Of a stretch of 64,000 bases of DNA, positions 1 to 10,645 are shown in pieces. A program made the translations under genes and the position numbers. Within the stretch, counting starts at the first letter, position 1, and each line of letters opens with the position of its first letter. Source of the DNA: Gari tellinella (Eukaryota > Mollusca > Bivalvia > Cardiida > Psammobiidae); the NCBI GenBank assembly GCA_922989275.2, contig OV277856.1:86323038-86387037 (forward strand). The letters are read 5' to 3'. The notes below the pieces were generated by a model. The model was not told where the DNA came from and made no database searches. It saw only the letters and a program-made list of their open reading frames with translations.

Positions 1-237
1 AATGGCATGTTTATTGGGTAATGGGCTAAAGCAGGCTGAAAAAAAGAATATTCCATTAGGAGCATTTTGCTTTACTTTCAACCTTGCTTTTAGCTACCAT
101 CTGCTATTATTACCGATATATGGCAAATATTTTCTTAATGTGCATATTTATGACTGTATAGAGTGTTACTATTTTCTTTAGTGGAGGAATACATTAGAGG
201 TCTAAAAAGGGTATAGTTATAGAGTATAATGGGTCAA
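1..237 (-). mobile_element. M1 MITE, degenerate copy
   Basis: The right part keeps the M1 landmarks: an imperfect AGCAGGCTGAA hairpin, a CATATTTATGACTGTATA block, GTGGAGGAATACATTAGAGG and a decayed end GTATAATGGGTCAA. The left end is scrambled. It sits in the last intron of the plus-strand gene and stops about 11 bases before that intron's acceptor AG. Confidence 0.75.
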
Positions 238-249
238 CTATATTTCCAG

Positions 250-366
250 GTTCATCTACCCCAGCATGTGCTTCACTCACCATCAGGCAAGCGCTTAAAG
301 GTACAGAAGAAGAAACTAGAACAGTCTAAACCTATATATATTAAATCTCTAGATGATGATAAGTGA
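250..366 (+). CDS. Terminal coding exon of an unidentified plus-strand gene
   Basis: A clean acceptor (ctatatttccag) is followed by 38 open codons and TGA at 364-366. The peptide begins VHLPQHVLHSPSGKRLK, has a lysine-rich stretch (KVQKKKLEQ) and ends IKSLDDDK. Its GC content and codon make-up resemble the validated exons better than the flanks do. I do not recognise the family; a basic run followed by an acidic tail is all that can be said. Upstream exons lie outside the window. The gene converges on the minus-strand RASGEF1 gene. The exon could be spurious, but acceptor, open frame and stop agree. Confidence 0.5.
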   Translation, partial: VHLPQHVLHSPSGKRLKVQKKKLEQSKPIYIKSLDDDK

Positions 367-479
367 TGCCACCCCCTCAAGGAACTGTTTAGATATACGT
401 GTAGCCCTTTGTTTAACTCATTCACCCTTGAAACTTTTAATGGACAATTCTTATTTGAAATAAGTCTAGTCCATTTTTA

Positions 480-1858
480 GCTCACCTGAGCTAGCTCAGG
501 GTGAGCTTTTGCAATCCTTGAATGTCCGTCGTCCGGCGTCAACAATTTTAGTGTTTACACTCTAGAGGCCACAATATTTATCCAATCTTTCTTAAATTTG
601 CTCAGATGGTATATTGCCATAAGAGTTCGAATGAGTTTGATTATGGTTGAAATCGGACAAATAGGTCATGAGTTATCTACCTTTGAACTGCTGAAAATGC
701 CATATTTAACAGTGTTTACACTCTAGAGGCCACAGTATTTATCCAATCTTTCTAAAACTTGCCCAGATTGTATATGACCATAAGAGTTCGGATGAGTTTG
801 ATTTTGGTTGAAATCAGACAAATAGATCAAGAGTTATCTACCTTTGAATTGCTGAAAATGCCATATTTAACGGTGTTTATACTCTAGAGGCCACAGTATT
901 TATCCAATCTTTCTAAAACTTGCCCAGATTGTATATGACCATAAGAGTTCGGATGAGTTTGATTTTGGTTGAAATCGGACCCATAGATCAAGAGTTATTT
1001 ACCTTTAAATTGCTGAAAATGCCATATTTAATAGTGTTTACACTCTAGAGGCCACAATTTTTATCCAATCTATCTCAAACCTGCTCAGATTGTGAATGAC
1101 TATAAGAGTTCAGATGAGTTTGATTATGGTTGAAATCAGACTTATAGGTCGAGAGTTATCTACCTTTGAATTGCTGAAAATGTCATATTTAACGATGTTT
1201 ACACTCTAGAGGTCACAAATTTTTTCCAATTTTTTTCAAACTTACTAGTACTCAGATTGTATATTACCATAAGACTTCGGATGAGTTCAAGTATGCTTGT
1301 AATCGGATCAATAGGTCAAAAGTTATCTACCTTTGAATTGCTGAAAATGATATATTTAACAGTGTTTACGCTCTAGAGGCCACAATATTTATCCAAGCTC
1401 TCTTAAACTTGTCCAGATTGTATATGACCATAAGAGTTCAAAAAAGGGTGATTATGGTTGGAATCGGACAAACAGATAAAGAGATATCTACCTTTGAATT
1501 GCTGAAAATGCCATATTTTACAGCGTTTACACTCTTGCAACTACAGTTTTCAATGGATTTTAATTATACTTGTACACAAAGGATGTAGCTATACGTTCTG
1601 GAAGGAGTGCAATTATTGTTGAAATGTAATCATTGTGGCAATAGTTACCTGCCCTTGATATACTTTGAAATGCTAGAAAAAGGCTTCATTTCAGTATTGT
1701 TTAGGCTCTAGTTATCTGCCTTTGATGTACTCTACTATACTACAGTAGGTCGACAAACTTGAATGGATTTAGAATAAAACGGGTGAAATTCAAAGGTAAA
1801 GCTATCAGGCTTCATTACAAATGGTGAGCGATATCAGGGCCTTCAGGCCCTCTTGTTT
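480..1858 (+). mobile_element. CTCACCTGAGC..CCCTCTTGTTT element with tandem core
   Basis: It starts with a small hairpin (CACCTGAGCTAGCTCAGGGTG) and TGTCCGTCGTCCGGCGTC, and ends GGGCCTTCAGGCCCTCTTGTTT. This start and end pair is typical of an abundant bivalve repeat, as I recall it. The body is a tandem array. No transposase frame is present. Confidence 0.7.
549..1690 (+). repeat. Tandem array, ~161-base unit, 6 good copies plus a decayed tail
   Basis: GTGTTTACACTCTAGAGGCC recurs near 551, 711, 871, 1031, 1193, 1361 and 1522, giving a period of 160-168. Each unit contains ATAAGAGTTCGGATGAGTTTG and GTTATCTACCTTTGAATTGC. Similarity fades after about 1550. Confidence 0.9.
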
Positions 1859-2469
1859 GACTATTTAGGGTTGACTTTAACGATACATTGCAAAATGTCA
1901 AATAGTGTAGACCCTGATCAGAGGGCTCCATAAGGAGCCCTCTGATCAGGATCTACACTGTTTGCATGGGACAAGTGTAATCCTCAAAGCTACACTGATT
2001 TTTAATGATGAGTAATCAAGTATACTCATGGCTAGGGTTGAATGTGTTAATGTAAAAATCTCTCACTTCATCATGGTACACAACAAAAACTCTGTTATAT
2101 GAGCACTATAGAGAAATACCTGACCTAGCTCTCTGATCTGGGTCTACATTGTTTGCATAGGACAATGGTACTCGTTATAGGTAGAATATACCATTTATAA
2201 AGTATGATAATACTAGTCAATAGGGCTCAATGGATTATCACTTCGGTGTGATTATTTTGTGCATTGGTATGTAAGGATTGTCTTTGTTATTTTCATGGCT
2301 TTAACCTGAATAGTCTGTAGTAAACTAATGATGTGTTGAAATTATTAAAACAGAAAGTGAAATGATAACAATGGGATATAGTTATGTTTTGTATACCCCG
2401 TGATAGACTCATTAAGTGCTATTGTATATTTTTTATCATCAAAACTTTCCGCTCATTGAAACACAATGC

Positions 2470-2739
2470 ATGATTCTAGTTTTGAAGACAGTCAACCACT
2501 TAAAGCAGGTTAAAAGAAAAGCAGAATGTGCCATAAGGCACATTCTGCTTTATTTTCAGCCTGCTCTAAGATACCATCTGCTAGTATCTTGGAGTAAGTA
2601 GGTAATTATTCAGCGGTTAGAAGATCTTTATAGAAACTTTTTCTTATTCTTATTCATGGCTGTATAAACTGGAATTATTATTTTCTTTATTGGAGGAATG
2701 GATTAAAGGTGTAAAAATGTGTATGGAGAAATGGGTTAA
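2470..2739 (-). mobile_element. M1 MITE, diverged copy
   Basis: Reverse orientation. It has TCTAGTTTTGAAGACAG, a 66-base hairpin (GCAGAATGTGCC/GGCACATTCTGC), TCATGGCTGTATAAACTGGAA, and ends ATGGGTTAA. The left terminus is unclear. Confidence 0.75.
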
Positions 2740-3003
2740 CTTAAGCTAGCAGCCACATGACCTAATGGTCACGGTACTTCACTGCACATGCTGCTAGATC
2801 AATGCTACTGATATACTGTTGACCCAGCAAGAAGTCACTATTAATGACCCATTTACTTATGACGCAAGGATGTTGACCTGTGGGGGACATTTATGGGAGT
2901 TTTGATGCTTCACCAGCAGTCTTCTTGACTGACTCATCCAAATGACGTAAAATACCATTGATTACACAGGTGACAGTGTACTTCAGATAATTGCTGGAAT
3001 AAA

Positions 3004-3221
3004 TACAGTAAAACCTCTTTATAACCACCTCTCAAATGAGAACTAATTGACTGCACAAAAGGCAGGTGACAGCTTAAAGCAATGTGAACGTAAAAAAGAA
3101 ACTTTCAAAGCTCCTGAAGGAGCTTTCTGTTTTACATACACCTTGCTTTAAGCAGTCACCTGCCTTAAACACCTGATAATAAACACAAATGAGTGGTCGT
3201 AATAGAGAGGTTTTACTGCAA
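3004..3221. mobile_element. M4 MITE, full length
   Basis: Terminal inverted repeats TACAGTAAAACCTCT and AGAGGTTTTACTGCA enclose an AAAGCTCCTGAAGGAGCTTT hairpin and inverted CAGGTGAC/GTCACCTG segments. Ends starting with CAGT next to TA suggest Tc1/mariner-type mobilisation (inference). Confidence 0.75.
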
Positions 3222-3613
3222 GTCCTTTTTGTCATTTTATTGATAAATTTGTGAGCTCCAGCTGACCTGGAGTCCACTATGTAACTAATACTGTACACAA
3301 CTGAAGACTAATAAATGGGGTAAAAGACAAGTGGCGACCTGAAGCAAGATGAACATAACTTTCTTCAACACAGTAACTGGCATCTTTGTATATGCTGTTT
3401 GTTTATATATTTTGGGGTTAAAGAGGATGCCATCCATTTTTTCATTAATATGTATCTTAAAATTCATAACACTAAAGATAAATAACTCTGCTAGGCTACA
3501 ATTTAAGAAGATAAGAGTTGTCTCCATTTGTAATGTGTAGGCTCAATAGATTTGTCATTATTCTTATTCAAAATAAGTCTCCAAGTAGTGAAATTATTAA
3601 GTCTTATAAGTGC

Positions 3614-3817
3614 TTAAACCAGATATATTCCTCCTTTGCAAACAGTGTAGACCTAGATCAGAGAGCTCCTGCAGGAGACCTCTAATCGGATCTGCTCTGT
3701 TAGTCACACTTTTAAATATATGGGGACAGATCCCTGAAGGATGAATGTAAAACCAGTCATTTATCAGGAAAAAGATTAGTTCATTAGCAAATTCAGCATG
3801 GTATATCACCGACTTAA
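3614..3817 (+). mobile_element. M2-like MITE
   Basis: GCAAACAGTGTAGACCTAGA and AGCTCCTGCAGGAG form the M2 hairpin centre. It is bounded by TTAA on both sides and shares its right TTAA with the next M1. Confidence 0.55.
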
Positions 3818-4065
3818 TCCTTTACTCTGTAGATACGCATTGTTATGCCTCTAATTTATTCCTCTGCTAAAGAAAATAGTTCCAATTTATAATGTCATGA
3901 TTATGCACCATAAGCAACATTTTCTTTATGCTACCAGATATTAGCTTAAAGCAGACTGAAATTAAAGCAGAATGTGCCTTGAAGCGTATTCTGCTTTACC
4001 TTCAACCTGCTTTAAGTGGTCACCTGTTTTCAAAACTAGAAAAAGGCTATGTGGTTATGGATTAA
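3814..4065 (+). mobile_element. M1 MITE, full length
   Basis: TTAATCCTTTACTCTGTAGA and CTATGTGGTTATGGATTAA are the ends. It has the AATTTATTCCTCTGCTAAAG block and an imperfect central hairpin. Confidence 0.85.
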
Positions 4066-4379
4066 TAGTGCCATGACATTATAATGACTGGTTCTAATTA
4101 TTTACCCTCATTATCTTTATATAAGATAGAGATATAAAATCCTCTGTAACATCATTACATAATGTTATTGTAGGAAAGCATGCAATGTGACTAAGCTTAC
4201 ATAGTCTGGTCCGTGGACCTCGATGGCTTTGAACAAAATGACCAGTTAAAACACTGTACATACTGATTGTAACACTCCAGTCTTTAAGGAAAGGAGAGTT
4301 ATTCCTAAGTGCAAAAGTTTCTGAAAACAGCATGCTCATCAGCATGGACATCAATGATAGTGCAAACGGTGTTTAGCAG

Positions 4380-4890
4380 AGGGTACTAGTGGGCACCTCC
4401 ACGAAGTTAGGTGTGCTTATGTTATACCCCTGACATTGGTGTCCAGACTGGGTATCATAAACTATAAGGGCTAGGTCTAACAACTGCACGAAACTTCATA
4501 TGATGATGCGCCTCAATGAGTAGACCACGATGCACTGCAGTTTGGTGACCTTGACCTCTAGGGTCAATGTAAAGGTTTTGCGTTAAAGTCTGTTCTGAGC
4601 AAACGACTGCATCTACAGTAATGAAACTTCATATGCTGATGCGCCTCAATGAGAAGACCACGATGCATTGCAGTTTAGTGACCTTGACCTTTAAACTTTA
4701 CCTCTAGGGTCAATATTAAGGTTTTGCATTAAAGTCTGTTCTGAGCAAACGACTGGTCAATAAACTTCATATGCTGATGCGCCTCAATGAGAAGATCAGG
4801 ATACACTGCAGTTTGGTGACCTTGACCTTTGAGTTTAACCTCTAGGGTCAATGTTAAGGTTTTGGGTTAAAGTCTGTTTTTTGCAGGAGG
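4380..4890 (+). repeat. Three-copy tandem repeat, ~135-base unit, in a larger repeat
   Basis: AAACTTCATATG(A/C)TGATGCGCC recurs at 4491, 4624 and 4762, each followed by TGACCTTGACC and TAGGGTCAATGT. The left flank (GTTAGGTGTGCTTATGTTATA) and right flank (GCAGGAGGTGAATTTCGTAA) look like parts of one dispersed element. Confidence 0.8.
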
Positions 4891-5029
4891 TGAATTTCGT
4901 AATCTTTGATTACCCGTTCTGGTTAATTTATGATTTCAGTCATTTTCAGTAGATATATATATATTTACAATTTGTTATCTAAACAATTAATAAATTGAAG
5001 GTATAGGAAAAATAACTCATATCAGTCTA

Positions 5030-5085
5030 TTCCTGAGATATAATGAAGACGAGCCCCTCAAGCTCTGTCTTCGTTATTTCTTAAA
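5030..5085. repeat. Short inverted repeat
   Basis: ATAATGAAGACGAG faces CTCTGTCTTCGTTAT across a short loop, giving an imperfect stem of about 15 bases. Confidence 0.5.
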
Positions 5086-5094
5086 AATGGACAG

Positions 5095-5555
5095 TTAACC
5101 CTTTACCTAATAGCCTGTTTCTAGTTTAAAAGAAAGATGATCACTTAACTCTTTCCTCCCTGAAACTTTTAATGGAAAATTCCAGTTTCCATTTTAGTCT
5201 AGTCCATTTCTAACTTTTAAGGTATGTTTTTGTCAATGATTGGCATTATAACAAACAGTGAAGACCCTGATCAGAGGGCTCCTTTCGGAGCCCTCTGATC
5301 TGGGTCTTCACTGTTTGCATAGGACAAGAGTACGATTCACATGTTCACTGTTTGAAAATAACGCCTATATGCGGGACTAGGGTTCAAAGGGTTAAAGCAC
5401 TTTTAGCCTGTTTTAAGCTATTAGCTACTATTATATAGGATATACAAAATATTTCTTATGATAAATATTCATGACTGTATAAAAGGGAACAATTTTCTTC
5501 AGTGGAGGAAAAAATTATAGGCGTAAAAAGGCATTTATAAGGGAGAATGGGTTAA
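5095..5555 (-). mobile_element. M1 MITE carrying a nested M2
   Basis: The left part (TTAACCCTTTACCTAATAGC..GATGATCACTTAA) and the right part (TTAAAGCACTTTTAGCC..GAGAATGGGTTAA) form one M1, opened at its internal CACTTAAAGC by an M2. Confidence 0.85.
5145..5395 (+). mobile_element. M2 MITE, full length, nested in M1
   Basis: It runs from TTAACTCTTTCCTCCCTG to GGTTCAAAGGGTTAA with the near-perfect hairpin GTGAAGACCCTGATCAGAGG. The TTAA occurs on both sides, although the target M1 has it once, so TTAA is the target-site duplication. Confidence 0.9.
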
Positions 5556-5699
5556 TAATCCTTTCTCTCTTCCTAAGTTTCACTAGGCCATTGGTCATAT
5601 GACCCTTGAATGCAGGAAACAAGGTCACAAGTATTGCTCAACAACAAAACAGTGAAACTTATGTTCAGTGGCCGTTACTTGGAGAAACATTTGACTCAT

Positions 5700-5790
5700 T
5701 AAAGACAGGCTACAGCTGAATGCAGGGCAAAGGCAAAGCAGAATGACCCTATACATTCTGCTTTATTTCTGTCCTGCATTAAGCAACCTC
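5700..5790. repeat. M4-type hairpin, diverged
   Basis: GAATGCAGGGCAAAGGCAAA faces CTTTATTTCTGTCCTGCATT. The ends are not recognisable. Confidence 0.5.
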
Positions 5791-6295
5791 CAATGCTGCA
5801 CTGATAAAGCATCTTCTTTTGAGACAAATTTGGCTCCATCTCTAGACCAGTGAGATCCTATAGAACAGTTTGACATTGAAATCTCCTTCACAAGTTCACA
5901 ACAGGCTTGTAAAACTCCACATTGATGTAAATCTATATGAATTATTGTATGAACCTATGTTTTTTAACCCTACATAAATTCAAAATCATGAACCCATTTA
6001 GGTTCATATAAATTCCATATTGACCCAAATGTTCTTAAACAACATTGGAAAGTCCTAAAAATCCCCTTAATAATTTGTTCATACATTGTACAGAATAAGT
6101 GAACACTTATAATTTGGATCACATGACAGTGAATGATGGTATTGATGGTTGCACATGATCAGCAGATAGGGAAACTTGAAGCTGGTTTCCGGCTTAAACA
6201 ATAAATTGGTAATTAAGCATGTAGGTGGTTTCCTGTGTTAATTATGATGGTTTATCAATGATAAATATTACTTCCCTTCTTATAAATTAATATTG

Positions 6296-6515
6296 TTAAT
6301 CCATTACTCCATAAATACTTTATGCCTCTAATTTATTCCTCCACTGAAGAAAAAAATAATTCTACTTTATACAATCATGAATATGTACAACAAGAAACAT
6401 TATCTATATCCTAGCAGATGGTAGCTTAAAGCAGGCTGAAAGTAAAGCAGAATGTGCCTTAAGGCACAATCTGCTTTACTTTCAACCTGCTTTAAGTGGT
6501 GACCTTTCTAGGGAT
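6296..6515 (+). mobile_element. M1 MITE, right end truncated
   Basis: It runs from TTAATCCATTACTCCATAAA through the full hairpin to TGGTGACC. The CTATGGGGTAATGGG end is missing. Confidence 0.8.
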
Positions 6516-6651
6516 TGATGAGTAAAGTGCCACAAATGAATATTTGTTGATAGTGTTGAATACAGGTGGCAGCTTACAGCAAGATGCTGGTAAAACATTT
6601 AGCAATCTGTCTGGACCATTGCAGACAAATCTCCTTTAACCAGAAAATATA

Positions 6652-6766
6652 ATCAGTGTAAAACTGTTTGGATCCAGATGAGATTGTGAGTTACTCGGCT
6701 TCGCCTCTGTATCTAAACTGTTTGCAGAAGTTTTAAAACATTCACCTGCAGTGTACAGAAGGTTAA
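6652..6766. mobile_element. M3 MITE, partial
   Basis: AACTGTTTGGATCCAGATGA and CTCTGTATCTAAACTGTTTG are the hairpin arms. The right end shares TTAA with the next M3. Confidence 0.55.
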
Positions 6767-6967
6767 CCCTTATCATGCTAAATTGTCGTCTGCTTCAAAT
6801 ATATTGTCTGCAAGAAATACCAAAACTAATTTTTAAGCTGAAGAAAAGCTGAAAATGAGGGACAAACAGTTTGGATCCAGATCAGACGCCACATTATGTG
6901 GCGTCTGATCTTGATCCAACCTGTTTGGAAATGTTAGTGAAGTCATGCTTAGCACTATAAGGGTTAA
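6763..6967 (+). mobile_element. M3 MITE, full length
   Basis: It runs from TTAACCCTTATCATGC to ACTATAAGGGTTAA. It has the TTGTCGTCTGC motif and the hairpin CAGATCAGACGCCACATTAT with its complement. Confidence 0.8.
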
Positions 6968-7299
6968 TGAATTATAACATGAATCTATTTGATGATTTTT
7001 ATTTGCATACAAATGCAAGTTGAAAAGGCAAAGTAAATACAACAACTCAAGATTTAAAATTTGTCTTTCATTTATTTATAATTATTTCATTCAATAACAG
7101 ATTTTATATGGGAATGCGAATGTTTTGATGAATTACATGTAATGATATGATATCAATTCTGTTCCAACAATTTCATTGCACAACTAAATAAATGTTTTAT
7201 TTTCAATTCTGGCACTTAATGCCAAATAAATATTATATTTCATTCATAAGCCCATTAAGTATTTATTAGTACAGTCAAACGTCAATAACTCAAACTCCC

Positions 7300-7546
7300 A
7301 TAACCCATTACTCCAGAGATAGGCCTTTTTATGCCTTAATTTATTTATCCACTGAAGAAAATAGTTCCATTTTATTACAGAATATATATCATAAAAAACT
7401 TTTCATAAACCCTAGCTGATGGTAGTTTAAAGCAGGCTGAAAGTAAAGCAGAATGTGCCTTAAGGCACATTCTGCTTTACTTTCAACCTGCTTTTAGAGG
7501 TCGCCTGATTTTGAAACTAGAAACAGGCTATGAGATAATGGATTAA
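7300..7546 (+). mobile_element. M1 MITE, full length, nested
   Basis: The ends are ATAACCCATTACTCCAGA and CTATGAGATAATGGATTAA. The hairpin GCAGAATGTGCCTTAAGGCA is intact. Confidence 0.85.
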
Positions 7547-7583
7547 GTCAAACTTACCAATATTTCTTCAGTTGAAATATGGC

Positions 7584-7638
7584 TATGTTCGACATAAACC
7601 AGATACCATAATATGGTATCTGGTTTATGTCGAACATA
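7584..7638. repeat. Perfect 27-base-arm palindrome
   Basis: TATGTTCGACATAAACCAGA.. is mirrored exactly by ..TCTGGTTTATGTCGAACATA around a single central A. The arms show no mismatch. Confidence 0.9.
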
Positions 7639-7851
7639 CCAATACTTAAGTTAAAATATGACAGACTTTGAAATAAGGGTTTGTTTGAGTTTGAGTTGTT
7701 CAGTTTGACTGTATTTCAATATTCCCTGAGACTTCAATTGTTTCTCTAGTGATAGAATATAATCTATATGGTTATGTTAAGCAGGAGAAAACAGTAGAGT
7801 CCAACTAGATCTATTACTGCGGTTTAAAAGAAGATCTAATGGCGGACAGGA

Positions 7852-7924
7852 GCTTAAAACAGGGTGAAAGTACAGCAGAAAGCTCATGAAGGAGCTTTCT
7901 GCTGTACTTTCATCCAGCTTTAAG
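7852..7924. repeat. M4-type hairpin
   Basis: AGCTTAAAACAGGGTGAAAG and CTTTCATCCAGCTTTAAG are the arms. The centre is AAAGCTCATGAAGGAGCTTT. Confidence 0.75.
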
Positions 7925-8129
7925 AATGCACATGCATAAAACAGCAGGACTCTAGCATAGGAAAGGATTCTGTTAAAAAACAATTGCTCTTTTGATGCAC
8001 TTGGCCAAAGTATAAAGCCTGGCATTTGCACTTGTAAACAACTAGCTAAGATCAAGATCAAACCAGTGGCAAGATTTGATATTGGCTGGTTTTCTTGAAA
8101 AGCAAAGAATATTTCTCCAGTCACTTTAA

Positions 8130-8680
8130 AGACATCAAGACCGATTTAATTATCATTTTTAATCACCAGTGATGTATTTATTTTCATAAAAGTAGGGAGC
8201 ACTTATTTAATATTTAACTCTACAAATAATGCTGGTTTTCATAAAATGTTTTTTCAATAACCATTGACTTCAATAAAAACTGATCTAAAATCGTACCAAA
8301 ATGAATTAGATAATATTCTGTCAATGGACCAATCAAAAGAAACTGTTTTACAAGATTTTTGCAATTCTTTACATTTGCCGAACTTAAAAAGATGTCTGTG
8401 TTTCATTTTAAATGGTCTTTTAACACCAATTTGGCAGTCATTTACTTTTTATTCCAAACATTACACCCCTATAAACCAGCCTTGATGTTACAGATGTTCT
8501 ATGCCAGGGTAACGTGTGATAGGCCAAACCACAAGACTACCACTTCTGCCATAGCTATGTTAAGCAAATCTTCAATGCAAATTCTTAAAGACAGATGATT
8601 GCTTAATTCAACAAATCCCTTGGGAGCATTAAATATTTTGCTTTTCATCAATCTGCCACCTGTCTTAACCTTTTCTTGCA
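8130..8680. other. Intergenic stretch, no feature seen
   Basis: AT-rich. Short open frames on both strands have no splice-site context and no recognisable peptide. It ends in a decayed hairpin (GCAGGTTGAAAGTAAAGTAG) at about 8697-8745. Confidence 0.4.
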
Positions 8681-9304
8681 CAGGTGATTGTTTACAGCAG
8701 GTTGAAAGTAAAGTAGAAAGCTCCTTACTTTCATTCTGCTTTAAATAACCACCAATCTATGGAGATACAGATAGGAAATAGCAAGGGCACAAACAGGCAT
8801 TATTATGAAATAATAGATTAAACACTATCAGTTGGGATTGTTTTATATATTTGCTCAACATAGTTTCGACAGCATATAGAAACTATTGAACAATAATTAT
8901 GAACACTGTGGTTGATGAAATAAGGTCTGAGATAAATGAATGTGGTCCATTAAAAAGTGCAATGTTCCCAAAGAAAAAAAGCTTTCAATATATTACAACA
9001 AATAATAGGCAATAAATAGATTATCAATCAAATCAACAACTGTACAGCCCTAATGGTCAGATCTCTGAATATAAATACAAATAACAAAATTATACAGTGG
9101 TTTCTTCAGCACTTAAATACTGCTCACTGATAAGGGAAGTAGTAGAATTTAGGCCATAATTCCATGCTGCATTACTTCAAATAAGAAAATACATAGCAAA
9201 TTGTGAAAACCATGATCAATTATCTAGAAATGTTCTGTTAGACTATATTGTCAATAGTCATAATAAAATTGCAGAAAAACTTGCAAAAATATAATCTATT
9301 TCAT

Positions 9305-9546
9305 TTAACTCTTTCAACACTATGTAACTCTTGTGGGTTATTAGGCTTCCACTTGAATCATTTTAGTTACCAAAACACGAACCAGTCTACTAGGAGTTCT
9401 GGGTAGTTTAATAAATACTGTTCTAAATTTGCTAACAATGTAGACTCTGATCTGGGGGCTCATATAGGAGCCCTCTCATCTGGGTCTACACTGTTTGTAA
9501 ATGTCATGCATATATTTTAAACAAGTCCATGATGTTGAAAGAGTTA
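9305..9546 (+). mobile_element. M2 MITE, full length, diverged
   Basis: It runs from TTAACTCTTTCAACACTATG to TGTTGAAAGAGTTAA. The hairpin is AATGTAGACTCTGATCTGGG with its complement ending CTACACTGTTTG. Confidence 0.75.
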
Positions 9547-9776
9547 AGTATTCTAGACATTTTGTAAACTTTGTGACATTCAATTTTGAATAGATCTCTG
9601 TATTGTTAAGTTCATAATAGACAGTTACTTTGGTAATCATATTTCATGTAAGTTATATTATCTCTGTATCTGTTCCTAATACGGTAAATATATCTAACTT
9701 GGGAAGGTTTACCTTACATAAAGGTTTGTACACAAATTATCTATTGCATCTGAAAAAGACTACAACCAAACCCATG

Positions 9777-9989
9777 TTAACCTTCTGCACACTATATAAT
9801 TGTCGTCTGCAAGAATTCAAAGAGTTGATTTATCGGCATCATTTTAGAAAGAAAGAATAAACATCATCAGAGTGTCAAAACAGCTGGGATCCAGTTGAGA
9901 CATTGGGTAACTTGGCATCTCATCTCGATCCAAACTGTTTGCAAAAGTAATCACATACATGTATTTGCATGCAGCGTTAAGAAGGTTAA
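9777..9989 (+). mobile_element. M3 MITE, full length
   Basis: It runs from TTAACCTTCTGCACACTATA to GCGTTAAGAAGGTTAA. The arms are AAAACAGCTGGGATCCAG and GATCCAAACTGTTTGC. Confidence 0.75.
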
Positions 9990-10222
9990 GTGACTATTTC
10001 TCTTCCTTTAGAATATCACTTGAACATAGGTTTGGCTGCATATGGCACCCTAATTAAGCAATCTTGATAATTGTTTACTAATCAATATGGAAAACTCACA
10101 GTCTGTATTGAATAGACTTGTTTGCACTTATCTAGTCCAACACTTGACATGCTTATAGCACTTTCAATAAACAGTAACCCCATTATACTATGACCACTCA
10201 AATGCAATAACTATGTAGCTGC

Positions 10223-10287
10223 ATAAAGCAAAATGAAAGTAAAGCTGAAAGCTCCACTGGAGCTTTCAGCTTTACTTTAGCTTTTTA
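10223..10287. repeat. M4-type hairpin
   Basis: Arms GAAAGTAAAGCTGAAAGCTC and GAGCTTTCAGCTTTACTTTA, with a short loop. Confidence 0.7.
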
Positions 10288-10645
10288 GTAGCCTGCCTGA
10301 TACAAAGAAAAACCAGACATTAAGTGCATGGTTGCAAAAGCAAGTTAATGAAGTCCATAATGCACTCCTTTGGGCCACATTGTTTGAACTGGTCCCAGTT
10401 ATTTATTCCTACTATTTGAACACATGGAATCTCTGTTCACCAGTCTTTACAACCAAATCCTGCTATCCAATTAAGCAACCTGTCCATCTCCCTGCTACCT
10501 CATACTTCCTCAAAAAGTTTGTTCCTTCCAGCGAATCTATCTTGCCTCTGTGAAAAGCTCAAAAAGTTTTATGACTTTCCTCAATACCAGCAAACTTAGC
10601 CTTAAAGGCATTTGGCAACATTCTAGATTCTCCTCCTCTTAATAA

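Larger units (their letters stand above)
413..2050 (+). mobile_element. M2 MITE split by a large insertion
   Basis: The left part (TTAACTCATTCACCCTTG.. at 413-478) and the right part (from about 1859, with an AATAGTGTAGACCCTGATCA hairpin, ending GTGTTAA at 2050) together make one M2 element. The 480-1858 element interrupts it at the point equivalent to M2 consensus CCATTTCTGACTTTTAAGGG. Confidence 0.75.
7270..7713. mobile_element. TACAGTCAAAC-ended element with nested M1 and a long palindrome
   Basis: TACAGTCAAACGTCAATAAC at the left is matched by GAGTTGTTCAGTTTGACTGTA at the right. AACTCAAACTC and GAGTTTGAGTT extend the inverted ends. An M1 fills 7300-7546 and a perfect palindrome lies at 7584-7638. 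Confidence 0.7.
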
